From positions 930,001-994,000 of the forward strand of contig JBAJFE010000004.1 in assembly GCA_037903355.1 (NCBI GenBank): a stretch of 64,000 nucleotides of DNA. Reading direction: 5' to 3'. The translations under genes and the position numbers were made by a program. Source of the DNA: Trichuris trichiura (Eukaryota > Nematoda > Enoplea > Trichinellida > Trichuridae). Shown in pieces: positions 37,532 through 50,600 of the stretch. The notes below the pieces were generated by a model. That model was not told the origin of the DNA and did no database searches. It saw nothing but the letters and a program-made list of their open reading frames with translations. The first letter of the stretch is position 1, and each line of letters begins with the position of its first letter.

Positions 37532-39801
37532 TGCTACGTGCAGGAAAGAAGAAGAACTGACAAACTGTAACTTCTACTTTATGGTCAAGATCACTTCAGA
37601 ATTACTGTACTCTCTAACTTAGTTATGATGCTCAGGTTGCGTAAAAGTGACAGCAAAATTTGCCCTCGATGGTCGCAAACGCATTTCTGTCATGGTCCTT
37701 CAACAAAGTTGCTTTTCATTGCGGCTTGCGACGTTTTTGCACTCCTACAACATTATGTGCTGCGTCTCAAATTCTTTACATTTTACCGTATCGTTTATGT
37801 GGTAGTAATGCACGTCGGATGTCACCCTTGAGGCTAAGTACCATGCAATTCAATGTTAAATTAGTGGGAAAACGCATCCCTCAATTCGATGCCCTACCAG
37901 TGTGCTATGATCTGTAAAAAATCTCGTTAAGCTTCAACCATTTTGTAGCAGCAGAGGAAATACCGCCACCTGAGCCTAGGGGAACTACTACTAGTGGATA
38001 TTAAAATTTCTAAACCTGTAACATGTATAAGTGCAAATAGCCTTGGCTTATAACGCCTTATGAAAGCTTTAGGTCATTCTTGAAATAGCTCATCCCTTTG
38101 CAGTTACTTTTATTTACAATTTACAGCTAACTGTCACTGCTTTTTGGTTATTCCATAAACTAATTGCGCAGTATGCAATGGTATTTTTGGATCTCGTCTT
38201 CTAGGCACCCCACCGTCATACTGTAAGTTTGTTGGCTATCCTTCCCGCCCTTACCTAAGCCTAAGCCTAAACATAAGGTTTGCGTGTTAACCCAGATTTA
38301 ATTAAGGGCAAAGCAGGGTGATTGTCATGCTCCCTAATAAAGGCATAACAATTTAAGGCCATGTTTGCCAGAAAGGAACCTGCATTTCTCAGACGGTTGG
38401 GCGGCCAAGAGATAAAACCGTTTTATCGTTCTAAGAGCACCATTTCTTTTAATAATAGAACAATATTCCACATACTCCGATTTTAACTAGCCTTTTTTGG
38501 ACGAAAGCTTTCTTTTGTAGCTTGGATTTCCCAAGTCCTTTTGCTGGTCTTCTCTGTTGCCCTGTTCTGCCTTATGCTGTCTTCGTATCCTTTTAAAATT
38601 CTTTCTGAGTACTCTAGTCATGAAGCTGCCGAAGTAAAAAGTAATTTACATTTCTTCAGAGGTAAACTAGGATGTACTTTACTTGTTCGCAACCTTTACG
38701 AATCTGTTGAAACACTCTGGCGCTTTCTGATGCTGTCTTACCGCCCAACTTTTTTTTTACCTACCAGGGTTTCCAAGAAAACCGTATAGACCTGTTGAGA
38801 ACAACTAGCTTACACTCACGGCATTGGACTGTTCCTGAAAATCCTGTTATACTGTATAAGGTTGCGCATCATTCAGTGGTTAATCAATGTTAGCTGGCTG
38901 GACGCTGTTGCGTGGTTGCAACTTCATTTATTGCCTCTCTTCTTTTTACGATGGTGTACACGTCATTATTAGGCGGCAAAGAGCCTACGAGCTGTTTCCA
39001 TGGCTAAATTTGTGTAGCAATATTTCATCGCGGGCAGTTTCAGTTACGCTTTGTGAACGAGTTGCGGTGATTTATGGCATGCAGTTTTTGTTGCTCCAAT
39101 TTTATTTTCGTTCACCCATCAGCCGTCAAGTGTAAAACTGATGTTTATCATTTATCTGCCAAACCTGCTAAAGCTGCAGAAATGTTAGACTCAGTTGTTG
39201 TTTTTAAGTCTGTTAAGAGTCGAAAGAAAAAATGCTTCATTTAGCAGCATCGGCAGAACTCTTATTTTTTCTTTTTCCCCATTCAATTATTTTCTTTTCC
39301 TTTCAACAGGGAGTGGTTATCGTCGGTTTTATGTGTGTAACATTCGCGTCGCGTTTCTTGCTCTGATATGACGTAAGTCGCGCGATTGGTTGGAAGGAAA
39401 TTTTTTAGTTCCGTTGATAAACGTTCCGCGAGTGGTCAAAACTGGCTGCCACCAGATGGCGCTGCTGGAAGAAAAATACGGGCAAAGCAGACATCTTCGA
39501 ACGGGTCTCATTCTTGCCATTTGATTGTGGCGGTCGGTCGTTTCCGTTCGATGTTGACGCTTTGATTCCCATTGGTTTTGCTCATTTTGTTTGCAGCTAA
39601 AAAACTAAGTCGACACCATGCAGTTTACGAGTACAAATATTCAATGTTGAACGTACAAATACAGTTTGGCGCTTTCGATGTTGCCTAATTTTGTTGTCAC
39701 CGTGACTTTGACGCCCCCACCTTCAAGCGCTGAGCTAGTAAGCATCGGGTTTCGTTCGCGTCGACTTCTTCGGGCATTCTTATAATACCACGCTTGAATA
39801 C
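37532..39801. other. Divergent intergenic region TIAR / GOGAT
   Basis: This should contain the promoters of both genes, which point away from each other. No convincing ORF was found; the plus ORF at 38541-38789 has no recognised motif. A short telomere-like run lies at 38254-38270, and a TATAATA-like stretch precedes the GOGAT start by about 20 bp. Confidence 0.45.
38254..38270. repeat. Short interstitial telomere-like repeat (CCTAAG)n
   Basis: CCTAAGCCTAAGCCTAA is nearly three units of the nematode telomere repeat TTAGGC on the other strand. It is too short to be more than suggestive. Confidence 0.4.
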
Positions 39802-42800
39802 ATGGCCGGAAAAGCAGAAGAACTCATTTCGTTTTGTAGACTTGAACTACATATGGAAACACGAAATCGTACGTTGAATAAACAACCAGGTTTATACGAA
39901 CCCTCTTTGGAGAAGGGCTCGTGTGGCGTTGGGTTTGTGGCCAGTATAGATGGAATCCGTTCTCGCAGAGTAAGTTCTCTTTATTGTTCTGAAATTTCTG
40001 CTTTCTTCTCAACTCATTATTTATTAGTGTTTGCCTTTATGCATCCTATAGGTTGACCATCTCAACGTGATAACGAGCTTTCCCATTTGGGGGTGAAAAA
40101 TCGTTGCCAAGTTTACGTTGGCCTATAGCATTTCTTTTCGTGCTAAAGTGAGTATAGTGAATCAAACTATGCTTAAGAAAAAAGCCACCCACTTGTTCCC
40201 TTTGGCCTATCAGCAGAGCCTATAATCTTACGTAAGGCACTGCTGTCGTTTAGCAGATAGAATCCCAACAGCAGATGACTGTAAAGCGGTAATGACGGAA
40301 AAACTCGCAATGAACAACAGCGCTTACGTCAAAATGGTGATACGCAAAATATTGATGTTTTTTTGAGTATTGCTAACAGTGTTTAAGGTTAAATCGGTTT
40401 TTTTTCTCAGGTTCCACTTCTAATTTCTTATTAATCACGAAACGAGGCGTCCTCAAACATTCAACGTGCAATTTTATCTATTCTATAAGGCCTACGACGT
40501 CAATCATTGCTGTTAGAAGAAAAAGCTTTATCCCGAAATTATAATCCTGCAACGAAAAGAAGTTAATTGCATTTCAAAGCCACAATCGGAAGATCACTTT
40601 TTATGTCCTTATTTGGTACTCAAAAGCTTGCTTTTACTTTTCCTTTTACCTAATGAGGCTCCAGGCGTTAACTCTGTTCGATGTGGTCAGTAAGACGCAG
40701 AACCATTGTTTCAGCCCATTTGTTTTACATTGTTACAGTTTCATGTTGTTGTAAGTATAGCGGTAAAGTTCAATACGTTGAGTTTGCGTGACTCTATTCG
40801 AATCTGTAAATATGCGCAACGAAATCAATTTTTAATCGACTTTCCATGCTAGCATGAAGGCGGGTGATGGCTTGGTACGAGCTATCAGTCTGACAGGCGT
40901 AGATCTTCAACTTTTAATGAACTGTTTCCTTATTTAGAACTATCTGCTTCCTGCGTATAGTTCTAAATAAGGAAACAATTCATTAAAAGCTGCATTTATG
41001 ATGAAAAGCTCATTTAATTTGCATATTTCATCCTGTTTGGGTTGATTAAGTGGTTAATATTAATAGATACTCCAGTCAATGCGCGTGGTCTCTGTATCCG
41101 CACCAAATCTTATTGCCAAGATGCTTTCTGTATGGTTAACCGGTACAAATACAAAGAATAGGCATAAAGGGTATTGTAAATGATATTGACATGAATTTTA
41201 AAAGCTGATATTGTCAATGAGTTCTCTTAATTCATTTGCAATACTCAGCAATTCTGAGCGCGGGATCGATCCAGCCTCCGCAAACAGTTACACGCGAAAT
41301 TGTGAGCATAGTTTCGTGTCCAGTTGAAAAGTTGTTGCGCGCATAGCCTGAGTGAGGCGACAAATTCCAAGCGCACTTAAAAAGTGCAACTCGACTGACG
41401 TTTGTGTGCCTAGCGGAAATGTACACTTTTCTCTTGCTGGAATGCAGAAATCCTCCTTTACTTTAACCTACAATATTTGTAGGTTAAAGTTTTGCAAAGA
41501 AGCTGGTTTTTCAGCACGTCGTGTAAATATCTATTGCTTGTCTTCTTACGATTGACGAGTAGCTTGATTCTTCAGCTTTTTCCAATCGAAGAAGTTGACT
41601 TACTGTATTTCCTTCCAACTTGATGAACTTAAATGGTTTCTATCGACCGTCTGCGACTGGCGGCAATTTTTAACCCACACTTGTGTATTCATTGATTGAA
41701 TTCGGTTGGAAAATAGTTCAATGGCAGCTTTTCTCAGCTTCATTTTGAAATTCGTTTTGTAGTTGCGACTATGCGCCCAGTCGCCTATCGAAAGAGTCTG
41801 CCGGATTGCGAGTTCGCTCTGTTTTCAAAGAACGCGCAAAAAGGCTATACTATTTTGAGGGTTTTTTAAATCTTTCAAACATGTCAGCCGAGAAAGCGCT
41901 TCTCTATTAGAATGATAAACGCGACGTATCGTGGGATGTTAGACTAACGGAATGTTTCTTGTTAAAGGGCTTTTATTGATTGAGTTATTTTTTGCCATGC
42001 TGATAAAATGCTTTTGGCTGTTATAACATCGTTTTAAATTGGTTCAATGCTTGGAAGTTGGAAGAGTCTTACGCTAGAACGATCCAAGGCATAAGGGGAT
42101 TGTTTCGCTAGTCTTTCGTCGCTGAAAGCAGCAGACTATTGATCAGTCGCTATGGGTTCATTTGCAAAAATTGACTGTCTGCTCTTTTGGTCCGTCATCG
42201 TTTCTTATGTCTATTTCCAATGGGGTGCAGAGCCGAATAATAAACGTAATTAAGTGATAAATATCGGCGCAAATGGATTTCAGCTAACTAAGCTCAAGTC
42301 CAATTGAACTGGCAAATGTTGACAGTGTTTACATGTTGAATTCCTCTGACTAAGTTCTAAGCATTTGTAAATCTCATCTCGGGTCATTAACGCTGTGCGA
42401 ACTCGGAACCGTGTGTAAAAAAGCCTTCGAGTTTATTTAGGGCTCATCCATAGCTCTTACTTACCAATACACTAAAATGTTATTTATCTATATGATACTG
42501 GAATTATAATTCGTTTTCTATAATAACTGAGCATAGTTCCTTTTGTAACGGATAAGTTTGCGTCCTGACGCTACGATGAACTCATTTTACTATAGTATAA
42601 AATTAGTCTAGTCTTTAGGTGCTAGAAAAAATGCAGCCTTATAATGAGGCAATAAAATTTCCAGTTTTTTGTATGAAGTAGCTTAAGTTCAAACAGTCAA
42701 TTCCGGTTTTTGCATTCGTTCGATGCAAATTTTTTAACGCTTCAGCCAGCCAACAAAGTGCTTCGTAGTTCTATTTGTTTCTTTTTTTTTTATAAAAATT

Positions 42801-44588
42801 TCGTACCGTTAATGACTACAAACAGAAAACATAGTTTTCCAAAGTCGACTGACAGATTATTTTAAAACATTTTTGTTACTGCGTACGAGACTGCGCGAAA
42901 AACTGGCTTAATGCAAACACATTCAAAAAATGAATATTTCGGGAGGCGTAACTCTTCAGCATATTTTTATGGCAAAGGTTACGGTATGCCCGTTTAATGA
43001 AAAGTAGGTACAAATGTAAGAGTACATCGGTGCTAAGCGACCTAGTGGTTCCAAAAGCTCTAATGTTTTTTAAACTTGCGCAAACGTTAACCGGAACGCT
43101 GTAACCTTTCTCGTGAAAACCTTTACGCTCGTTACAAGGTATCCAGTATTCAGTTGGGTCATTGAGAAGTGAAGTGCTGATAAGTGAATGTGGGATCGCT
43201 ATGAGGAAAAGTATATACGGTTAGGTGAACACTTTTTTCTCAACGATTTTGTTGACTGACAGCCTATTTCTATCGTTTAGCTGTATGCGTTCTTCCCTTA
43301 TTGCCGCACCTTTTCCATTAGGTTCTCTCGACCGTTGCTTCCACCACTTTAAGTTAGTATGCTTTTTTCAGAGAAAATTTTTCGCATGTGTAGTTCGTAT
43401 ATTTTATAAAGCAGGCTATATGATGAATGCAGCACAAATTACATGCGTATCAGTTTCAATGGAAACTCTTAAAGAGACGCAAGAAAAGTGAAGCCATTTT
43501 TCCACCATTCCGTTTGTTTAGCGTTCAAGCCAGTGGTGGGGTCGGAAAAGTAGTTCCAACCGAAAACTGCTTGCAAAGCGTTCCTTGACAACGAGAAGTC
43601 ATCATCATCATCATCATGAATGAAACTTCTGTCGCAAATCCAATATGCACAACAAAAGCAGTAGCAATAATAGTAATAATAATATTGAAAATGCTTCTTG
43701 GTACAGGACCGTAAGTTTTCATGTTGAAGTATTTCATTTTTATGGAATTTCCTTTAACAAGACGTTCCGTGAAAAAGAAATACTTCAATAATAATAATAA
43801 TAATAATAAATTCCTTTTTTGAAAAAAAAACTTTTACGGTTTTTAACACGCTTTTTCATACAACGTTTATTGTTATAAACGTTACGAAGAAGAGGAAAAA
43901 AGAAAGAAGAAAAAAGAAAAAATATAACTTCTTGGTACGGGACCGTGCAGTTTCATGTCGAGTTTCTTTTACGGAAAGTCTGTCCCGTTGACAATATTTT
44001 TATTCCGGAGCTTTCGGGTCTCGCCTGACCCGAAAGCTCCGGAATAAAAATATTGTCAACGGGACAGACTTTCCGTAAAAGAAACTCGACAAAAGAAAAA
44101 AATAATAAAATATTATTATCATTGTTGTTTTCATGATGAAGTTTGTTTCTTACGGCTTTATGTCTTGCCCGTTGATGGTTTCTGAAATAACCAAAGCAAA
44201 TGCCCTACTACCAACGGATGGATGAGCAGTTATTAAGGAAAATTCAGATCAGACTTAACAGTTTCAGAGCTTTCGGGACCAACCTTGTACCGTCGTCAGC
44301 GATTATGGTAATGTAATGACAACAGGACAAAATTGGTCCCGAAAGCTCTGAAACTGTTAAGTCTGTTCTGAATTTTCCTTAATAACTGCTCATCCATCCG
44401 TTGATAGTAGGGCATTTGCTTCGGTTATCTCAGAAACCATCAACGGGCAAGACATAAAGCTTTAAGGAACATATTATTATTTTTATTAGTATTATTATTA
44501 TTTATTATTACTATTTATTATTATTATTATTATTAATTATTAGTTATTATTATTATTATTAATTATTTATTATTACTATTTATTATTA

Positions 44589-44651
<63 letters not shown>

Positions 44652-47600
44652 GGTTGTAAGGTCTTTTACGGCTTTTTCCGTTTATTTTGTCTGTGCTGGT
44701 ATCTGTAATTGAACGAAACAGCTGCTCTACCAACGGATGGATGAGCCGTTATTAAGAAAAATTGTACAGATATCAATGCACTCAACTTTTAATTTCAAAC
44801 CTTTCAGAACGCTCTAGTTCCGTCTTCAGTGAGATGAAGGAGCTTAATTTTAAAGCTTTTGAAACGCTCTAGTTCCGTCGTCAGTGAGATGGAGGAGCGT
44901 TCCGAAAGCTTTGAAATTAAAAGTTGAATGCATTGATACCTATACAATTTTTCTTAATAACGGCTCATCCATCCGTTGGTAGAGCAGTTGTTTCGTTCAA
45001 TTGCAGATACCAGCACAGACAAAATAAACGGGAAAAGCCGTAGAAGACCTTACAACCATGAAACAACAGCCCGTTACGAAGCAACCATATTATTATTATT
45101 ATTATTAACAATAACAACAACAATATATGCAGTAATAAGTCACCGTTGAGAAAAACTCTGTTAGAAAGTCAATAATGCAAGTGAAACGAAAAACATGCAA
45201 TGTAGAACTCAGAAAGGACTAAAAAGAATAATTAAACAAACCAGTGAACTAATGGCTAAGCATAAGAAAAAGGGGATATCTATGTAGAAATAGGAAAAAA
45301 GAACAATTTCGTCGCGGAAAGAGGGTTGTTACTATTTTTTTATGCTTGCTGACTCCCGTTAAGAGGTGGCGCTTAATGTGCATTTTATCGGTCGAAAAAA
45401 AACGAACTTGATATTCAGGTTCGGATTGAGATTTGCATATTGTTTTTCTTCAGATCCTGGACGAAGCTCAAATCATGTTGGAAAGGATGCATCACAGGGG
45501 TGCCTGCTCCTGTGATGATGATTCAGGCGATGGAGCAGGAGTGATGACCGGTATTCCGCATGAATTCTACGCTGACGAACTGAAGTAAGCTACATTTGAC
45601 CTTCCGATAAATGCTCTTAAGCGCGCATTGGTCGTGTGCGTTTAAGCGCCTCTTTATTCACTGATCAATATCTGTCGAATGGCAATCTTGTTTCTCCTTC
45701 CAACCCTTTCTTCGTTGGCCTGAGCCGCTGAGTGGACGACCGTAGTAAAATTGACGGTTCCCTTTGTGAATCACAGTAGCTCGTTCACTAATGCTTTCCA
45801 GGAAATTGAACATCGCATTGCCACCACCGCGCAGCTACGCAACTGGTATATTCTTCTTTGATCGTTTCAACTACATGAAAGGTCAAGAAGCAATGAATGA
45901 CTTGGTGCAGATGTGCGGTTTTGAAGTCATCTGCTGGCGTAAACCGCCTGTTAACTCCAGCTCGGTTGGCAAGGTGGCTCGCGAATCCGAGCCCCTTATA
46001 AGGCAGATATTCATTTTATGCGAAGGCTTAGACGAGGCTGAAATGCAAAGAAGGGTACAATAGCAATTAGCTTCAACTAATATCTTCCCTTTTAGTAAGA
46101 TGATTAATTTACAGCTCTTTTTGTTGCGCAAGCAAGCGTCAACTTCAATAAGCAGGCAAGGGGTCGGATGCTACATTTGTAGCCTCTCCGCGGATACGAT
46201 AGTCTACAAGGTCAGCCAATACTATTCCATCTTTGTACGATTGAATCTAGTTTTATTAGGGCCAATTTACCGCCTTCCAACTTTGGAAATACTATAACGA
46301 TCTTCAAAGCCCGCTGTTCAAAACGCACATAGCAATGGTGCACGCCAGATTTTCTACAAATACAATGCCGAATTGGGAGCGAGCACAGCCTTACAGGTGT
46401 TAAAAGCTTTTTTTTACTATTCCCGCCGATGTTTAAATGAAAAGTATTCGTCAGGGTACTTTCGCATAATGGAGAGGTGAATACCCTTAGAGGCAATATC
46501 AATTTGATGCGAGCCAGAGAGGGTCTCATGTCAAGCGAACATTTTGGCGCTGACTTTGAAAAGCTGTTCCCTGTTATTGAGGAGAACTTGTCCGACTCCG
46601 GGACGTTGGATTGCGTAATTGAGTTTCTTTTACGAGCCGGCGAGCGCTCCTTACCTGAGGTAGTAATTCCCATTCGGTGCTTCTTCGAATCATCCCTTCC
46701 TCTCCAGGTGGCTATGACTGTCGTCCCGGAAGCTTGGGAAAAGGATAAAACAATGGATCTCGACCGAAAGGCGTTTTATAATTGGAGCGCCATGGTTATG
46801 GAACCCTGGGATGGTCCAGGTTGGCAGCAGTTTTAAAATCGTTTGTTTTCGTTTCTTTGAAGCTCTTACTGTTGTTCAGCGCTTCTTACCTTCTGCGATG
46901 GCAGATATATTGGGGCTATTTTGGACCGCAATGGCTTACGACCCGCTCGCTTTTCCATTACGAACGAAAACTTGATCTACATGGCGAGCGAGGTGGGCAC
47001 CAACGTTATCCCTACGAACAAGATAACAAAGAAGGCAAGTTCAACTTAACGCGCAGGCAGTTTACTTGGAAGCTTTTTTTGTAGGGTCGACTAAGACCTG
47101 GTCGAATGTTGCTGGTCGATACTGAAAGAAGGATTCTTGTTCGCGACCAGCAGCTGAAGCTTGAAATATCCCGCTTAAGGCCACTGAGAAAATGGCTTCG
47201 CGCTGAAGTTATCAGCCTGGAAAGCGTAGTCAAAGATTACCAGGTAATTCTGGGCGCCTAAATTGAATCGTCTACAATTTAAGATTGTCTCAGGTCAAGT
47301 ATGGGACCTTAACTTTCGAATATCTTCTGTCCCGAGAGTTGGCACACGTAGCAGAAGAGGAGGAGACTATTCACGATGATCGGCGGCTCACTCTTTTCCA
47401 TTACACGCAAGACACGTTCGGAATTTTGATAGTCCCTATGATCAGGGACAAGTAAGTGTTCTGAAAACCCGCACTGGCGAAGGCTTATTAAATGTAACGC
47501 AGGAAAGAAGCATTGGGCTCTATGGGCAACGACGCGGCATTGGCATGCTTGTCCGAATATGGTCCTCTTCTGTACGGCTATTTCCAGCAGATGTTTGCTC

Positions 47601-50600
47601 AAGTGACTAATCCTCCGATCGATCCATTTCGAGAACAGGTCGTCATGTCGCTTGCCTGTCCAATAGGACCCGAAGAGAATATATTGAAACCATCGGCGGC
47701 TCAATGTCGTCGTTTATTCTTGGAACAACCAATTCTTTCCGTCGTAGAAATGGAATCGCTCAAAAAGATTAACTACAAAGGATGGAAAGCGAGATTGATA
47801 GATACCGTATATCCAAGACGTCACGGAGTCACCGGCCTGTTGCCAGCGTTGGATCGTATTTGCGCCGACGCATGTATAGCTGCTATGGATGGCTATCAAT
47901 TGATTATATTGTCCGACAGAGCTGTTGGCAGCGACTACGTACCAATAAGGTGAACTCTAATTTTTTTTTTAGCTGATCCGTTTAAGCTATCTTCTCTTTT
48001 CAGCTCGCTTCTTGCCGTTGGCGCCGTGCATCAATATTTAATTCGGGAAAAACTTCGTATGAAAGTGGGTCTCGTAGTTGAATCCGGCGAGGCAAGGTAG
48101 GAAATTGCTTTCGAAACGCAGCGTTTTCTTTAACTAGCCTGAGCATCACTTTTCTGGCGCCAATTCAAGGGCAGATGCGTAACATGTACAAGTTACGGCA
48201 ACGAGTAATCGCTAGCGCACAATTCTCCTTCATCAGAATAAAGCCTTTCATAATATTTAACTCGAAAGGCTTACGTGTTGCTGCATTTCTGTCATTTTTG
48301 ACCTCTTCGCGAGTTGTACTTTATTCTATAGCAAATAGGGAGGCAGACGCTTTTGCCGTAATTAACTCGTCATCTTATCATTGTATTATAAAGTCCCAGT
48401 TTTGCTTCTCTTTCAGAGAAATACATCACTTTTGCGTTCTCCTTGGTTTTGGAGCCGACGCGATATGCCCATACTTGGTATACGAGACTTTATATCGTCT
48501 AAGACGTATGGGTTTGCTGGAGCCTCCGTTCAGCGACGAACAGATATTTGAAAATTTCCGCGACGCCTGTTATCGTGGTATTTGTAAAGTTATGGCTAAA
48601 ATGGGTATATCCACGCTGCATAGCTACAAAGTATGAGAGTGCAGTGTAGTTTTGTTGTTTTCTTACTATATAGCTTTACTCATAGGGAGCGCAGATTTTC
48701 GAGGCGGTTGGTTTGGGCAAAGAAGTGATAGAGAAGTGTTTTACCAATACCGTTTCAAGATTGGGCGGCGCTAATTTTGAAGTGTTAGCCGAAGAGGTGT
48801 TGCGTAGACATTTTTACGCTTATACCCGTCGCGAAGGGGACAATCTTGCTTTGATAAGCGAAGGTGTTTACTACTGGAGAGAAGGCGGCGAGAAGCATTT
48901 GAACGAACCGCAAAGCATTGCCAAGTTGCAAGCGGCAGCGCGATTGAACGATTCAAAAAGTTACGAAGAATTCGCTGAAGCTTCAAACTCCTCAAACCGC
49001 TGGTGCACTATTCGAGGCCAGCTTGAACTGAAATACTCGCCTAAGCCGTTGCCTTTGGAAGAGATTGAGAAAGCGGCGGATATTGTCAAACGATTTGCCA
49101 CAGGTGACGACGCGCAATGATTTTTTTAAAAAATGACGTTTGCCTTTTAAGGCGCCATGAGCTTTGGAAGCATTTCTTACGAGACGCATACAACGTTGGC
49201 TGTTGCGATGAACAAAATTGGCGCAAAATCGAATACTGGCGAAGGTGGCGAAAATTCCGAGCGTTACTTATCCACGGATCCCAACATGAATATGCGTTCC
49301 GCAATAAAACAGGTCTAACCTACGAGCTCTTTTTGCGCGTACACTTTTTATAGTTTTCCTTGATTTTTCAAAGTTATCGCTTTTAAGGTTGCGTCAGGTC
49401 GTTTTGGTGTCACTAGCGCCTACTTGGCCAACGCGGACGAATTGCAAATCAAGCTTGCCCAAGGAGCCAAGCCCGGCGAGGGCGGAGAACTTCCCGGTTA
49501 TAAGGTAGCTGCTTTTACAAGCTTGAAGTTGATTGCTTTATTAGCTTTTTCTAACCTTTTAAAGATTACCAACGAAATAGCGACGACGCGGAAGTCGACT
49601 CCGGGAGTAGGTTTGATCAGCCCGCCTCCTCATCACGACATTTATTCAATAGAAGATTTATCCCAAGTGACTTTTCTCGTAATGGAAAAGCTCTATCGAG
49701 GGTGAATTTTCTACTTTTAGCTAATATACGACTTGAAAAGCGCCAATCCGAAGGCAAGAATCAGCGTGAAGTTAGTGTCCGAAGCAGGCGTGGGCATTAT
49801 TGCAGCCGGCGTTGTGAAGGTGCTTATTTGAACATTTTGTACGCTTTGTCGCTAGACCAAACACCTCTTTCAGTGCAAAGCTGAGCATATTACCATATCT
49901 GGACACGACGGTGGTACCGGAGCGAGTAGTTGGACAGGCATAAAGCATTCAGGCGTTCCGTGGGAGTTGGGACTCGCGGAAACTCATCAAGTGCTCGTCA
50001 TGAACGATTTGCGATCTCGAGTTGCTATTCAAGTTGACGGTCAGCTGCGAACTGGTAAGCGTTATTCCAATGCAAAATTTTTGTCCTAAGCGTCATTCCA
50101 ATGCAAATGTTTTTTCCTAAGCGTTATTCTAATGCAAATTTTTGTCCTCAGCGTTATTCCAATGCAAATTTTTGTCCTCAGCGTTAGTCCAATGCAAATT
50201 TTTGTCCTAAGCGTTACTCCAATGCAAATTTTTGTCCTCAGCGTTATTCTAATGTAAGTTTTTGCCCTAAGCGTTACTCCAATGCAAATTTTTGTCCTAA
50301 GCGTCATTCCAATGCAAATTTTTGTCATAAGCGTTATTCCAATGCAAATTTGTCCTAAGCGTTATTCTAATGCAAATTTTTGCCCTAAGCGTTACTCCAA
50401 TGCAAATTTTTGTATTCAGCGTTATTCCAATGCAAATTTTTGTCCTAAGCGTTACTCCAATGCAGATTTTTGTCCTCAGCGTTATTCTAATGTAAGTTTT
50501 TGTCCTAAGCGTTACTCCAATGCAAGTTTTTGTCCTAAGCGTCATTCCAATGCAAATTTTTGTCCTAAGCGTTATTCCAATGCAAAGTTTTGTCCTCAGC

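Noticed and set aside
38541..38789. Plus ORF with signal-like hydrophobic start
   Set aside because: Isolated, no family motif, and located in the divergent promoter region.
41200..41290. GGATCGATCCC resembling a tRNA T-arm on the minus strand
   Set aside because: No cloverleaf could be formed with the upstream sequence.
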